A stretch of DNA of 64,000 nucleotides from Gaiellasilicea sp963765705 (GCA_963765705.1 CAVXXJ010000013.1:248001-312000), one strand, 5' to 3'. Positions 35,900 through 44,552 are shown, numbered from the stretch's first letter. Notes: a model not told the origin generated them from the letters alone. Numbers and translations: made by a program.

Positions 35900-36460
35900 A
35901 TGACCGCAGTCCTCACATACACGCTCGGCGGAATGCTGTCCAGCCTCCTCGTGGGTGTCGTCGCCGGAGTGATCGGACTAACCCTGGTTGGCAGTACAGC
36001 GATAGTCCCCGTCAGTGTCGCGATCGCGCTCTTTCTCGTAGCTGCGACCTGGGAGGCCGGCTTCATCCGCGCCCGGTTGCCACAGCCGCGACGTCAGACG
36101 CGAAGCTGGTGGAGCAAGCAGTTCCCTCTTCCGGTCGCCTCCGCGATGTGGGGAGTCGAGATCGGTCTCACGTTCACGACCTGGCTCACGTACGCAGGCA
36201 GCGCCGCCCTGCTCTGTTCGGCAGCCCTGCTCGGGGACGTCAAGATCGGAGTCATCATGCTCGGCGCGTTCTGGCTCGGTCGGGCGGTTCCAGTTTGGAT
36301 AGCGCCGATGCTCATCGCCGATGTCCGTGACGTCGACAAGCTGGTCGAGGCGGTTCGAGATAGTCGCCGGGACTTCGCACGGATTCACCTGCTGGGCGTC
36401 GTTGCCTGCGCTGTCGCCCTTGTCGTTCTTCTGGGAACTGCCATCGAGCTCGAATTGTAA
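35900..36460 (+). CDS. Integral membrane protein, possibly MauF/CcdA-related
   Basis: 186 residues, about five membrane helices (GMLSSLLVGVVAGVIGLTLV, AIALFLVAATWEAGF, ALLCSAALLGDVKIGVIML, VACAVALVVLLGTAIEL). The internal AMWGVEIGLTFTTWLTYAGS and position between mauD-like and mauA-like genes recall MauF/CcdA-type proteins that pass electrons across the membrane, but the two canonical Cys are not obvious. Assignment is tentative. Confidence 0.55.
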   Translation: MTAVLTYTLGGMLSSLLVGVVAGVIGLTLVGSTAIVPVSVAIALFLVAATWEAGFIRARLPQPRRQTRSWWSKQFPLPVASAMWGVEIGLTFTTWLTYAGSAALLCSAALLGDVKIGVIMLGAFWLGRAVPVWIAPMLIADVRDVDKLVEAVRDSRRDFARIHLLGVVACAVALVVLLGTAIELEL

Positions 36461-36487
36461 GAAGCTACGAAAGGAGGAGGCATCACC

Positions 36488-36856
36488 GTGTCAACCGAGG
36501 ACCTCATCACGAAGTTGGGGGAGAGAACCGACCGTTCTCGGTTCCTTCGCCGCGCCGCCGTCGCGACGGCAGGAGTCACCGCAGCGATGCTTGGTTTCGC
36601 ATCCGATGCGCACGCCTTGTACTACATCAAGTGTTGCGAGCTCTGCCGCCAGCCTGGATGTGGCGGCTGGGATCCGATCTGCAGTTGGTGCTGGTACTGC
36701 TGTCACACCGATCATCGGCAGTACAAGTGCTGCGAGTACTACTCGGCGGGCAACTGCAACGGGTCATGCGTGAACGTGTTTTGTTCGACCTATCAGGACT
36801 GGGGCACGTGTCTCGCCCCGGGGCCAAACCTGCGCTCAGCCGTGCCCGTGCCGTGA
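36488..36856 (+). CDS. Exported Cys/Trp-rich protein resembling methylamine dehydrogenase light chain (MauA-like)
   Basis: 122 residues. N-terminus with twin Arg (SRFLRRAAVATAG, Arg21-Arg22) and a cleavage site after AHA (residue 43), so Tat-type export is likely. The mature about 79 residues hold 14 Cys. By eye, SWCWYC (66-71) matches SWVASC around TTQ Trp57 of Paracoccus MauA, KCCEYYSAGNC (80-90) matches RDCCGYNVSGRC, and QDWGTC (103-108) lies where TTQ Trp108 occurs. It is shorter than MauA. Immediate MauE/MauD-like genes support disulfide maturation. GTG of the lipoprotein gene overlaps its stop. Confidence 0.72.
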   Translation: MSTEDLITKLGERTDRSRFLRRAAVATAGVTAAMLGFASDAHALYYIKCCELCRQPGCGGWDPICSWCWYCCHTDHRQYKCCEYYSAGNCNGSCVNVFCSTYQDWGTCLAPGPNLRSAVPVP

Positions 36857-37332
36857 GCTCAGGCCTGGTGCGGTGGATCTGCGTCCTTGCGGCCACGCTC
36901 AGCGTGGCCGCAAGCGGCTGCAGCAACGATTCGAAGGAAACTGTCCGTTCATCTGAAGGCGACTGTCAGACGACGAAGCCCAACGGGTCGACGCCACCGG
37001 GAGAGGCTGCGAGTTCCGGTCATCATGGGAACGGATCCTTGTGGACGGTCCTGAGTTCTGATGGCACGATCGATGGTCGCGCGGCCGGCGATGTTCTCCC
37101 GGACGGTTCGGTACGAATCAAGTTCCCCTGGTGGCGGACCGCGCGGGGTGCTCTTGAGATAAGCGGCTACTCATCCAGTGCCGAGGGCAGCATCCGTGCA
37201 CACATCCCGGACGGCTATGGCGATTCGGGATTCCAGGCCTCGGCAATCACGTTCCCCCGGCCGGGCTGCTGGACGGTTCGCGCAAGAGCAGGCTCAGCTC
37301 GTCTCACGTTTACTGTGCTCATCGCTGCTTAG
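36853..37332 (+). CDS. Lipoprotein, last gene of cargo operon
   Basis: 159 residues from GTG at 36853. Lipobox LSVAASGCSN. The mature domain (GNGSLWTVLSSDGTIDGR...DGSVRIKFPWWRT...SAITFPRPGCWTVRARAG) aligns by eye with the C-terminal half of the exported protein at 24721-25551, with the shared FPxxGCW motif. Being coupled to the MauA-like gene, it may be an extracellular partner. Function unknown. Confidence 0.72.
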   Translation: MSSGLVRWICVLAATLSVAASGCSNDSKETVRSSEGDCQTTKPNGSTPPGEAASSGHHGNGSLWTVLSSDGTIDGRAAGDVLPDGSVRIKFPWWRTARGALEISGYSSSAEGSIRAHIPDGYGDSGFQASAITFPRPGCWTVRARAGSARLTFTVLIAA

Positions 37333-37703
37333 AGTCTTGGTTCCCGAGCCGCGAATGGGGGGATGTCGGCGGGACCTCGTGGCCCAGTCGTGGCCCAAAC
37401 GCCCGCAAACCCATCTGTCTGCCGCGTGACGTCAGCCGGGCAGCCAGCGGCAGGAGGCGCATGTTTGTGGGGAAATGGCTGCGACCGGCTCTGTGAGTCG
37501 TCGAACGTTTACCAGCTCGACAAGCTCGCGGTCACCGGAGGGCAACACGGGCATCCAAGTCAGCTCCGGTCTAACCCCGCTGTCGCCTGAGCCGACAACG
37601 AGCCGTGGTATCACCGAGGTATGCACCGCATGCGCCTGAGCGGCATCCGTGACGCCTCTGACCCACGGTTTCAAGCCAAAACCGCGATGGAGAAACGAGT
37701 AGA
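37333..37703. other. Right-end non-coding segment of the element
   Basis: No gene supported. It contains the right copy of the inner terminal repeat (37607-37627) and ends at the right attachment site. Probably integrase/Xis binding region. Confidence 0.55.
37607..37627 (+). repeat. Inner terminal direct repeat, right copy
   Basis: Begins GGTATCACCGAGG; one mismatch to 29756-29776, same orientation, 77 bases inside the right core site. Confidence 0.6.
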
Positions 37704-37725
37704 AAGGCCCATACGGGATTCGAAC
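37704..37725. repeat. Right attachment site within tRNA-Glu
   Basis: 22-base copy of the core, here part of the intact tRNA gene (T-loop and acceptor strand). Confidence 0.88.
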
Positions 37726-37777
37726 CCGTGCCGCCGCCGTGAGAGGGCGGTGTCCTAGGCCACTAGACGAATGGGCC
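37705..37777 (-). tRNA. tRNA-Glu (anticodon CUC)
   Basis: Acceptor stem GGCCCAT/ATGGGCC, D-arm after TCGTCTAGTGGCCTAGGA, anticodon stem-loop CCGCC-CTCTCAC-GGCGG with anticodon CTC, T-arm with GGTTCGAATCC. The 3' half is the integration site of the element at lower coordinates. Confidence 0.96.
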
Positions 37778-37904
37778 GTGGCGCTGCGGCAGTCTAGCTG
37801 AACGCATACGAAGGCCTTAACCAAGAGCTTGCCTTCGCTTGCCCTGCCCCTGGGAGGCCTCCGGGCATCCTCGTCTCATGACCGAAACGAGGAGGTATCG
37901 AGTG

Positions 37905-38389
37905 ATGAACAAGGTCCTGATCGGGCTGCTCGGCGCCGGCGTGATCGCCACGGGTGGCTACGCCGCCGCGACCGGCATCGATGACTCGACGCCCGCTCGC
38001 ACAGTGTCGATCCCCGGAGCGACGACGAACGACATTACGACGACCGGCACGACGACGGGCACGACGACGGGCACGACGACCGGCACGACGACCGGCACGA
38101 CGACGGCGGACGACACCGTCGTCGGCACCGGACCGGCGACCACTGGCGGGACAACCACCGGCGGGGTGACGACCGGCGAGGACATCTCCGGCCCGTGCGA
38201 CGAGGCCGAGCACGCAAACGACCCGCGCTGCACAGGCGGCGGTCACGACCAACGACGACGACAACGACGACGACGACCGCTCCGGCCCACAACCGCGGCT
38301 CGGACGGCGACGACGACAACGACGACCACGACCGGTCCGGCTCGAACTCTGGCTCCGGTCACGGCAACGACAACGACAACGACGACTGA
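37905..38389 (+). CDS. Thr/Gly-repeat exported protein, one frameshift
   Basis: About 160 residues. ATG at 37905 (GTG at 37902 also possible) after GAGGAGG; N-terminal helix KVLIGLLGAGVIATGGYAAA acts as signal or anchor. The middle is low-complexity Thr-Thr-Thr-Gly repeats, then GPCDEAEHANDPRC, and after a frame change near 38245 a Thr run and a His/Asp/Asn-rich tail (SGHGNDNDNDD). Likely a flexible surface protein; the acidic tail could bind cations (inference). Next to a blue-copper gene. Confidence 0.6.
38038..38103. repeat. 12-base tandem repeats encoding TTTG units
   Basis: Five to six units of ACGACSGGCACG, where S is C or G, in the Thr/Gly-repeat gene. Translates to Thr-Thr-Gly-Thr repeats; length is likely variable between strains. 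Confidence 0.8.
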
Positions 38390-38400
38390 GGAGCGAACAG

Positions 38401-38766
38401 ATGACCGGTATCAAGCTCGCACTGCTGACGACCGTGGCGGTGATCGCGAGCTTCGTCTCGCTCGCCGCGGTGGCCCAGAGCGCCACGACTGCCCAGACGG
38501 TCCGCGTGACCGAGGCGAGCTACTCGATCCGCTTCTCGGCGAAGCCGAAGGCCGGCGTGGTGAAGTTCGTCGTCAAGAACGCCTCCGGCGACGCCCACGA
38601 CATGTGGCTCCGTGGCGGCGGCAAGACCTGGAAGACGCGCGTCATGGGCGGCCAGGCGTCGAGCACCCTGACCGCCACGCTGAAGAAGGGCGTCCGCTAC
38701 ACCTTCTGGTGCGGCGTCGGCGGCCACAGCTCGGAAGGCATGCGCGGCAGCTTCGTCGCCCGTTAG
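38401..38766 (+). CDS. Exported blue-copper (cupredoxin) protein
   Basis: 121 residues with signal peptide (LTTVAVIASFVSLAAVAQSA). A plastocyanin/azurin-like beta-sandwich with a full type 1 copper ligand set visible: His66 in DAHDMWL, and Cys104, His109, Met114 in FWCGVGGHSSEGM. Probably an extracellular electron carrier. It lies 11 bases after the Thr-repeat gene and 80 bases before a two-component system. Confidence 0.88.
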   Translation: MTGIKLALLTTVAVIASFVSLAAVAQSATTAQTVRVTEASYSIRFSAKPKAGVVKFVVKNASGDAHDMWLRGGGKTWKTRVMGGQASSTLTATLKKGVRYTFWCGVGGHSSEGMRGSFVAR

Positions 38767-38849
38767 CCGGCGATGAACGCGGGGGCGCCGGTCCTGTCCC
38801 ACGGCGCCCCCGTGGTCCCTTTTCGCCCGCGCAGGGCATCCTTCAGGCG

Positions 38850-39542
38850 ATGGCACACGCGAAGCGGACGATCCTCCTGGTGGAGGACGAGGAGTCGATC
38901 ACCACGCCTCTCGCCGAGGCGCTCGAGCGCGACGGCTTCCGCACCGAGATCGCCCACACCGTCGCCGACGGGCTCGAGAAGGGAAGGACCGTCCGGCCCG
39001 ACCTCGTCCTGCTCGACATCGGGCTCCCGGACGGGTCGGGCCTCGACGTCTGCCGAGAGCTGCGGGCGTCGTCGAGCGTTCCGATCATCATCCTCTCGGC
39101 GCGCGGGGAGGAGGCCGACCGCGTCGTCGGCCTCGAGCTCGGCGCCGACGACTACGTCGTCAAGCCGTTCAGCGCCCGCGAGGTGATCGCGCGCATTCGC
39201 GCCGTCCTGCGGCGCTCCGCAGCGCCCGCGGCCGCGCCCGCCGGCCCGATCGAGATCGGCAGTGTCCGGCTCGACCCGGCGCGGCGCACCGTCGCCTTCG
39301 GAGGCGAGGACGTCGAGCTCGCGCGCAAGGAGTTCGACCTGCTCGCGCTGCTGATGCAGGAAGCCGGCACGGTCGTGCAGCGGGAGCGCCTGATCGACGA
39401 GGTCTGGGACGTGAACTGGTTCGGCTCGACGAAGACCCTCGACGTGCACGTGAGCGCGCTGCGGAAGAAGCTCGACCCGAGCTACATCCACACCGTCCGC
39501 GGCGTCGGCTTCCGGTTCGCGTCACCGGAGGAGGTGACGTGA
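38850..39542 (+). CDS. OmpR/PhoB-family response regulator
   Basis: 230 residues from ATG at 38850. Receiver domain: VEDEESI, phospho-acceptor Asp in LVLLDIGLPDGSG, Lys in VVKPFSARE. C-terminal winged helix: ARKEFDLLALLMQEAGTVV then STKTLDVHVSALRKKL and HTVRGVGFRF. Overlaps the kinase gene by 4 bases. Confidence 0.95.
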   Translation: MAHAKRTILLVEDEESITTPLAEALERDGFRTEIAHTVADGLEKGRTVRPDLVLLDIGLPDGSGLDVCRELRASSSVPIIILSARGEEADRVVGLELGADDYVVKPFSAREVIARIRAVLRRSAAPAAAPAGPIEIGSVRLDPARRTVAFGGEDVELARKEFDLLALLMQEAGTVVQRERLIDEVWDVNWFGSTKTLDVHVSALRKKLDPSYIHTVRGVGFRFASPEEVT

Positions 39543-40919
39543 GCCTGCGGCTGAAGCTGCTCGCCGCGTTCGCGTACGTGCTCGTGCTCGTTCTCGTCGC
39601 GCTCGAGATCCCGCTCGCGCTCAGCCTCTCGAGCCGCGTCGACAGCGAGGTGCGCTCGCAGGCGGCATCGCAGGCGCAGGTCGTGGCAGCGGCCGCAGCG
39701 GCGCGCCTCGGCAATCGCCGCGCAGCTGCAGACCGTGGTCGAGCAAGCCGGACGCGACCTCGGAGCGCGCGTGGTCGTGGTCGACAGCAAGGGCGGGCTG
39801 CTGGCCGACTCGGCCGGGAACGGGCTCCGGACCGAGTCCTACGCCTCGCGACCGGAGATCGCCGCAGCGCTCGCCGGCAGCGGCAAGCAGGGAACGCGGC
39901 AGAGCGACACGGTCGGCGCCGAGCTCCTCTACACCGCGGTGCCGATCCTCGATCAGGGGCGGACGGTCGGAGCGGTGCGTGTCACGCAGAGCAACGCGGC
40001 CGTGGGCGAGCGCGTGCGCCGCAACGTGCTCGTGGTCGTCGGCGTCGGGCTCGCGGCGCTCGCGCTCGGGCTCGTGCTGGCCTGGGTGCTCGCCGGTTCG
40101 CTCGCGCGGCCGCTGCGCGCGCTGGCGGGGACGGCGCGGCGCGTCGAGGAGGGCGAGCTGGACGCGCGCGCCGACGTCACCGGCGCACGCGAGCAGCAGG
40201 AGGTCGCGATCGCGTTCAACGAGATGACCGAGCGGCTCGCACAGGTGCTCGAGGCGCAGCGAGAGTTCGTCGGCAACGCCTCGCACCAGCTGCGGACGCC
40301 GCTCACCGGGCTCCGTCTCCGGCTCGAGGCGGCCGGCCTCAAGTCCGGCGACCCGGCCGTGCAGAAGGAGCTCGAGCTCGCCGAGGCGGAGGTGGAGCGG
40401 CTGACGCGGCTCCTGAACGCGCTGCTCACGCTCGCGCGCGACGGCGAGCGGCCGACGCTGCGCGCGCCGGTGTCGCTCCGCGCCGCTTCCGAGGGCGCCT
40501 ACGAGCGCTGGCTCCCGCGCGCCGAGGCGAGCGGGCACCTGCTCACGCTCGACGGCGACGGAGACGCACTCGTCCGGGCCGGGGAGGAGGACGTCGCGAT
40601 CGCGCTCGACAACCTGATCGAGAACGCGCTCGTCTACGCGCCGGCGGGCACCACGGTGACGGTGACCTGGGACGAGCAGGGCCGGCTCGCCGTTCTCGAC
40701 GAGGGGCCCGGCGTGCCGGCCGGGGAGCAGCGCCACGTCTTCGAGCGGTTCCGGCGTGGCCGCACCGACCGGCCCGGCACGGGGCTCGGCCTGGCGATCG
40801 TGGAGACGCTCGCGCGGCGCTGGGGCGGCTCGGCGTCGATCCGGTCGCGCGACGAGGGCGGCGCGCGCGCCGAGGTCGTCCTGCCCCAAGCCCAGACGAC
40901 ACAGACGGGGGCGAGCTGA
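39539..40919 (+). CDS. HAMP-domain sensor histidine kinase, one frameshift
   Basis: About 459 residues, GTG at 39539. Two membrane helices enclose an extracytoplasmic sensor (LGARVVVVDSKGGLLADSAG); HAMP follows VLAWVLAGSLARPLRAL; H-box FVGNASHQLRTPLTGLRL; N-box ALDNLIENALVYA; DEGPGVP and GTGLGLAIV ATP-binding motifs. Frame change near 39710. Cognate of the overlapping response regulator. Confidence 0.93.
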
Positions 40920-41239
40920 TGCGCACCGTGCTCCTCGGCCTGCTCGGGCTCGCGCTTGCGGTGGCGGTCGGTTTCGGCGTCCACCTGATCACGCGCAGCA
41001 CGATCTCGCTGCCCGTCGTCCAGCTCGAGCAGCCGCCGCCGGTGCCGCCGCGGGCGACCGTGACGACCCGGACGACGACGCAGCGGACGACAACGGCGAC
41101 CACCGAACGCCGGACGACGACCGAAGAGGCCGAGACCGAGACGGACGACTCCTCGGGCCGCGGCCGCGGTCGCGGGCGGTCGGGTGGTGACAGCGGAGGC
41201 AACAGCGGCCCGCGGCGGCGGCGACGACTGAGCGCCTAG
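40919..41239 (+). CDS. Thr-rich membrane-anchored small protein
   Basis: 106 residues. An N-terminal helix (VLLGLLGLALAVAVGFGVHL), then a Pro-rich and Thr/Arg-rich stalk (TTRTTTQRTTTATTERRTTT), acidic segment, and Arg/Gly-rich end. Start codon shares a base with the kinase stop. Similar in style to the Thr-repeat protein at 37905, so both may be surface stalk proteins of the same system. Confidence 0.6.
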   Translation: MRTVLLGLLGLALAVAVGFGVHLITRSTISLPVVQLEQPPPVPPRATVTTRTTTQRTTTATTERRTTTEEAETETDDSSGRGRGRGRSGGDSGGNSGPRRRRRLSA

Positions 41240-41253
41240 GATTCCGCGCGGCG

Positions 41254-41847
41254 ATGGCGACAGACATCCAGCGGGAGAAACGGCGGCTGATCCTGCGCGC
41301 GGCGATCACGGTCTTCGCGCGGTCCGGATACCACACGAGCCGCGTCTCGGACGTCGCGAAGGAGGCCGGGGTCGCCTACGGGCTCGTCTACCACTACTTC
41401 GGGTCGAAGGAGGACCTGCTCGAGACGATCTTCCGCCGGACCTGGTCGCGAATGCTGGAGGCGGTCGAGGAGCTCGAGCGGTCGGAGACGACGGCGCGGG
41501 AGCAGATCGCCGGCGTCGCCCGGATCGTGCTCGGCTCCTGGGAGCTCGACCCGGACCTCGTCCGCGTCCTCGTGCGCGAGGTGGCGCGCAGCCCGCAGCT
41601 CGCCCGGGAGGTGGACGAGATCGAGCACGCGTTCGCGGCGCTCGAGCGGATCGTCGTCAGGGGTCAGGAGCGGGGCGAGCTGCGGCCCGGTCTCGACCCG
41701 CGCTTCGCCGCCTGGGTCCTCTACGGCGCGCTCGAGGAGATCCTCACGGGCTGGGTCTTCGAGCGGCTGCCGGCCGGCGCCGACGAGGTCGCGCGTGCCG
41801 AGCGGACGGTCGTCGAGCTGCTCACCGACGGGCTCGCGCTGGATTGA
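41254..41847 (+). CDS. TetR-family transcriptional regulator (FadR-like)
   Basis: 197 residues. HTH region RRLILRAAITVFARSGYHTS then GVAYGLVYHYFGSKEDLLE. C-terminal domain (TetR_C, FadR/AcrR-like) with VLVREVARSPQLAREVDEIE. Many close relatives control fatty-acid metabolism genes. Directly followed by a two-site operator candidate, so it may repress the downstream gene or itself. Confidence 0.9.
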   Translation: MATDIQREKRRLILRAAITVFARSGYHTSRVSDVAKEAGVAYGLVYHYFGSKEDLLETIFRRTWSRMLEAVEELERSETTAREQIAGVARIVLGSWELDPDLVRVLVREVARSPQLAREVDEIEHAFAALERIVVRGQERGELRPGLDPRFAAWVLYGALEEILTGWVFERLPAGADEVARAERTVVELLTDGLALD

Positions 41848-41879
41848 TTCGTCAATCAGTCGCGATTGATTCGTCAGTC
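41842..41879. promoter_or_regulatory. Tandem operator candidate, two GATTGA-TTCG-TCAATC sites
   Basis: Site 1 (41842-41857) is a perfect inverted repeat GATTGA-TTCG-TCAATC; site 2 (41864-41879) differs by one base in the right arm. Centres are 22 bases apart, two helical turns. Site 1 overlaps the stop codon of the TetR gene. Confidence 0.7.
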
Positions 41880-41974
41880 AATTCACAGCCCATATCCGAA
41901 CAGGTTTGGCGCGCGTTTTACGACGGTATGACTCGTCCAGGTTTGCCCTGTCCCCTCGTGAATTGGAGTCCTGC

Positions 41975-44516
41975 ATGCGCGCACGTCTTCTCGCTCTCGG
42001 CCTGCTCTGCGGACTGATAGCGCTCGTCCCCGCCGCAGTCGCCGATGCTGCCGTTCCGAGCGCCGGCACCGTCTCGCAGGCCACCGCCTCGTCCAGCTGG
42101 ACCGGCGGCCCGTTCCTCACTTCCAATCCTTCAGGCCTGTGCTTCGCGGTCGATCCGTCGTGCGACACGTATTCGCTGACGATCGTGCCGCCTGCGACCG
42201 GCAACTACACGGTCGAGATCACGACGACGCCGTCCTCGGAGGGCGACGACTACGACCTCTTCGTCAACGGCCCCACCGGCACGCGCGTCGGCAGCTCGGG
42301 CTCGCCCGGCGGCCACGAGAAGGTCGTGCTCACGAACCCGCCCGCAGGGACCTACAGCGTCAGCACGCTGGCCTGGCTCGTCACTCCGGGCGGGACGTAC
42401 ACCGGCAAGGCAACGTTGGCCGTGGGTGCCGCTCCGCCGCCTGCCGACACCGGCAGCGTCCTCTTCGAGTACGACCCGACCGCCGCGCAGGCGACGGTCG
42501 AGGTGCCGCTACGCGTCGTCGCCGTCGGCTTCGCGCCGGGCGAGCTCGACGAGGCGAAGGTGCTCGGCGAGATCCCGAACTTCCAGCGCCCCGGCGTGCT
42601 GATCCCGCGCGGCCAGGACTCGAGCGGCGACCAGTTCCCGCTCTTCGGCGCCGAGACGCTCGTCAACCACGGGCGCAACTACTACAACAACACGAAGCCG
42701 TACACCGTCCCGTACGAGTACACGTGGAAGCCGAAGCTGATCTACGCGCCGGCGGCATTCACGCAGGGCCTCTTCAACGCGATGAAGGCCAACTCGACGA
42801 CCGGCGATTTCGCCAAGTCCGGGAACCGCCAGTACCTCGAGGGCTACAACGCGACCCGCGGCGTCTACCGCGGCACCGGCGCGCTCGTCGCGCCGAACGC
42901 ACCGGTCCGCTTCATCGACGGTGAGAAGACCGAGGACTGGATCGCCGCCAACTCGAAGGCGCTCCTCGGCTGGGACGACCCTGCCCGCGGCAAGGGCCCG
43001 GGCCGCAATCCCGGCTACACCGTCTACATCCTGAACACGTGGGACTCGGCCGAGGCCCGCGCGATCCTGAAGCCGCAGAACGAGTACCACGTCTGGAAGG
43101 TCAACCGGACCGACCCGGACACCGGCGAATTCGACGGGATCGACTGGGCCCGGAACTGGGGCGGCCGCTACCGCTTCATGATGGTCGACACGGGCGCGGC
43201 GCCGAACCCGTACGAGGCCGAGACCTGGGGCAACCGCAACCGCTCCGTCTACGGCTCGGCGAACTACGACCCGCCGCTGTGGGAGTACCGCGCGAAGGCG
43301 CCGCGGCCGGTCACGCTCGTCAACATCGAGGACGGGCATCGAGCAGGCGATCACCCCGGGCGCGACCTGGGACGAGAACCAGCTCAACCGGATGCTCGGC
43401 CGAACGGTCAACCAGGCGTCCTCGTTCCGGTTCCTGCACTCGTACCTCTACGAGCCGTACCCGGCCACCGGCCAGTACTGGTTCTCGGACAACGTCTGGC
43501 ACGACGCGAAGGCGGAGCTGCCGTGGGCGTCCGACCTGAACAAGCTCTACAACCAGGAGGTCGTCCTGGCCGGGCTGCGGACGCTGACGCCGTACCTGAC
43601 CTTCGCCGGCGACGTGCGCTTCGCGTACCTCGCCGAGGGCGGAGCGGACAACGACGCCGACCAGGCGATGCTCGACCAGGCCAAGCAGGACGGTGACGAC
43701 GTCGCGGGCGCTCCGGGCGTCTCGATGCACACCGACACCGCGATGGACTACATCGACCAGCAGTCGCGGCTCTTCCGCGGCGGGGCGTGCTACACGACGG
43801 TGCCTGCGATCAACGTCGTCGCGGAGAAGCACTACGCGTGGGCGCTTCCGATCGCCGCCGGCATCGCGACGAACCGCGAAGGCGTCCCGTGGGGCTATCT
43901 CGGCTCCGTCAACGACGTCTTCAAGTCGCCGCAGTCGGACCGCGACCAGTCGATGGCGTTCGCCCACCCGCAGGTTTCGGGCGGCGCGTTCACGTACACG
44001 TCGATCCACGAGGCGAGCCACTACCTCGGCCTGGCGCACCCCCACGACTCGATCGGTGCGACGCGGAACGCCGACGGCACGCCGCGCTACTACGACGGCT
44101 TCACGTGGGCGTTCAACTCGACGGCAGCGCCGACGACGTACTCCCACACGGAGCTCGTCTACTCGATCCTCGACCAGGAGAACATCGCGCGCGGTCACGC
44201 GGCGTACTACCTCAAGTGGGCCGATCAGGCCCTCTCTGACGGCGGCGTGGCATACGCCTCGCGCGGTGTCACCCAGGTCGCGCTGCTGCCGGCGAACGCC
44301 GCGCGTCTGCGCAAGGAGGCGATCGACGGGCAGAAGAAGGCCGAGGCGGCCTTCGCCCGCTTCGACTTCGTCAACGCGACGTTCGCCGCGCAGAAGGCGT
44401 TCCGCTCGGCCGCCGCGTACCGCGACATCGCCCTGGGGCTCCCGGCCGGCACGACGGAGCTCGAGAAGGGCACGAAGAAGCAGGGCGCTTCGGCCTGTCA
44501 GTCGGCCAAGCGGTAG
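41975..44516 (+). CDS. Secreted zinc metalloprotease-like protein, one frameshift
   Basis: About 847 residues after joining frames near 43340. Signal peptide (LLALGLLCGLIALVPAAVADA). The N-terminal region (ATGNYTVEITTTPSSEGDDY, PAGTYSVSTLAWLV) looks like a PPC/CUB-like beta-sandwich; a large middle domain is unassigned. IHEASHYLGLAHPHD near 44010 is the extended HExxHxxGxxH zinc site of metzincins. The rest of the protein is unusual for known families. Start ATG at 41975. Probably an extracellular protease. Confidence 0.8.
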
Positions 44517-44552
44517 GGGGCGCGACCCAGGGGCGGCGGGTAGGGTCTCCGA

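Larger units (their letters stand above)
29702..37725. mobile_element. Integrative element in tRNA-Glu(CUC), about 8.0 kb
   Basis: Bounded by a 22-base direct repeat (29702-29723 and 37704-37725) identical to the T-arm and acceptor 3' end of the tRNA-Glu gene at 37705-37777. Carries a tyrosine integrase, an Xis-like protein, two toxin-antitoxin-like pairs, DNA-binding proteins and a MauE/MauD/MauA-like cargo operon. The right part is visibly lower in GC than the flanking chromosome, and no gene inside is frameshifted. No replication, conjugation or phage structural genes are seen, so it is best described as a small site-specific island. Confidence 0.85.

Noticed and set aside
36488..36856. 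Ribosomally made peptide (RiPP) precursor
   Set aside because: The Cys-rich protein has an export signal and no modifying radical or cyclase enzymes nearby; MauE/MauD-like partners fit a light-chain-like protein better.
29702..37725. Prophage
   Set aside because: No capsid, portal, terminase, tail or lysis genes are present in the element.
38038..38103. CRISPR-like or regulatory repeat
   Set aside because: The 12-base units are in frame and simply encode Thr/Gly repeats in an exported protein.
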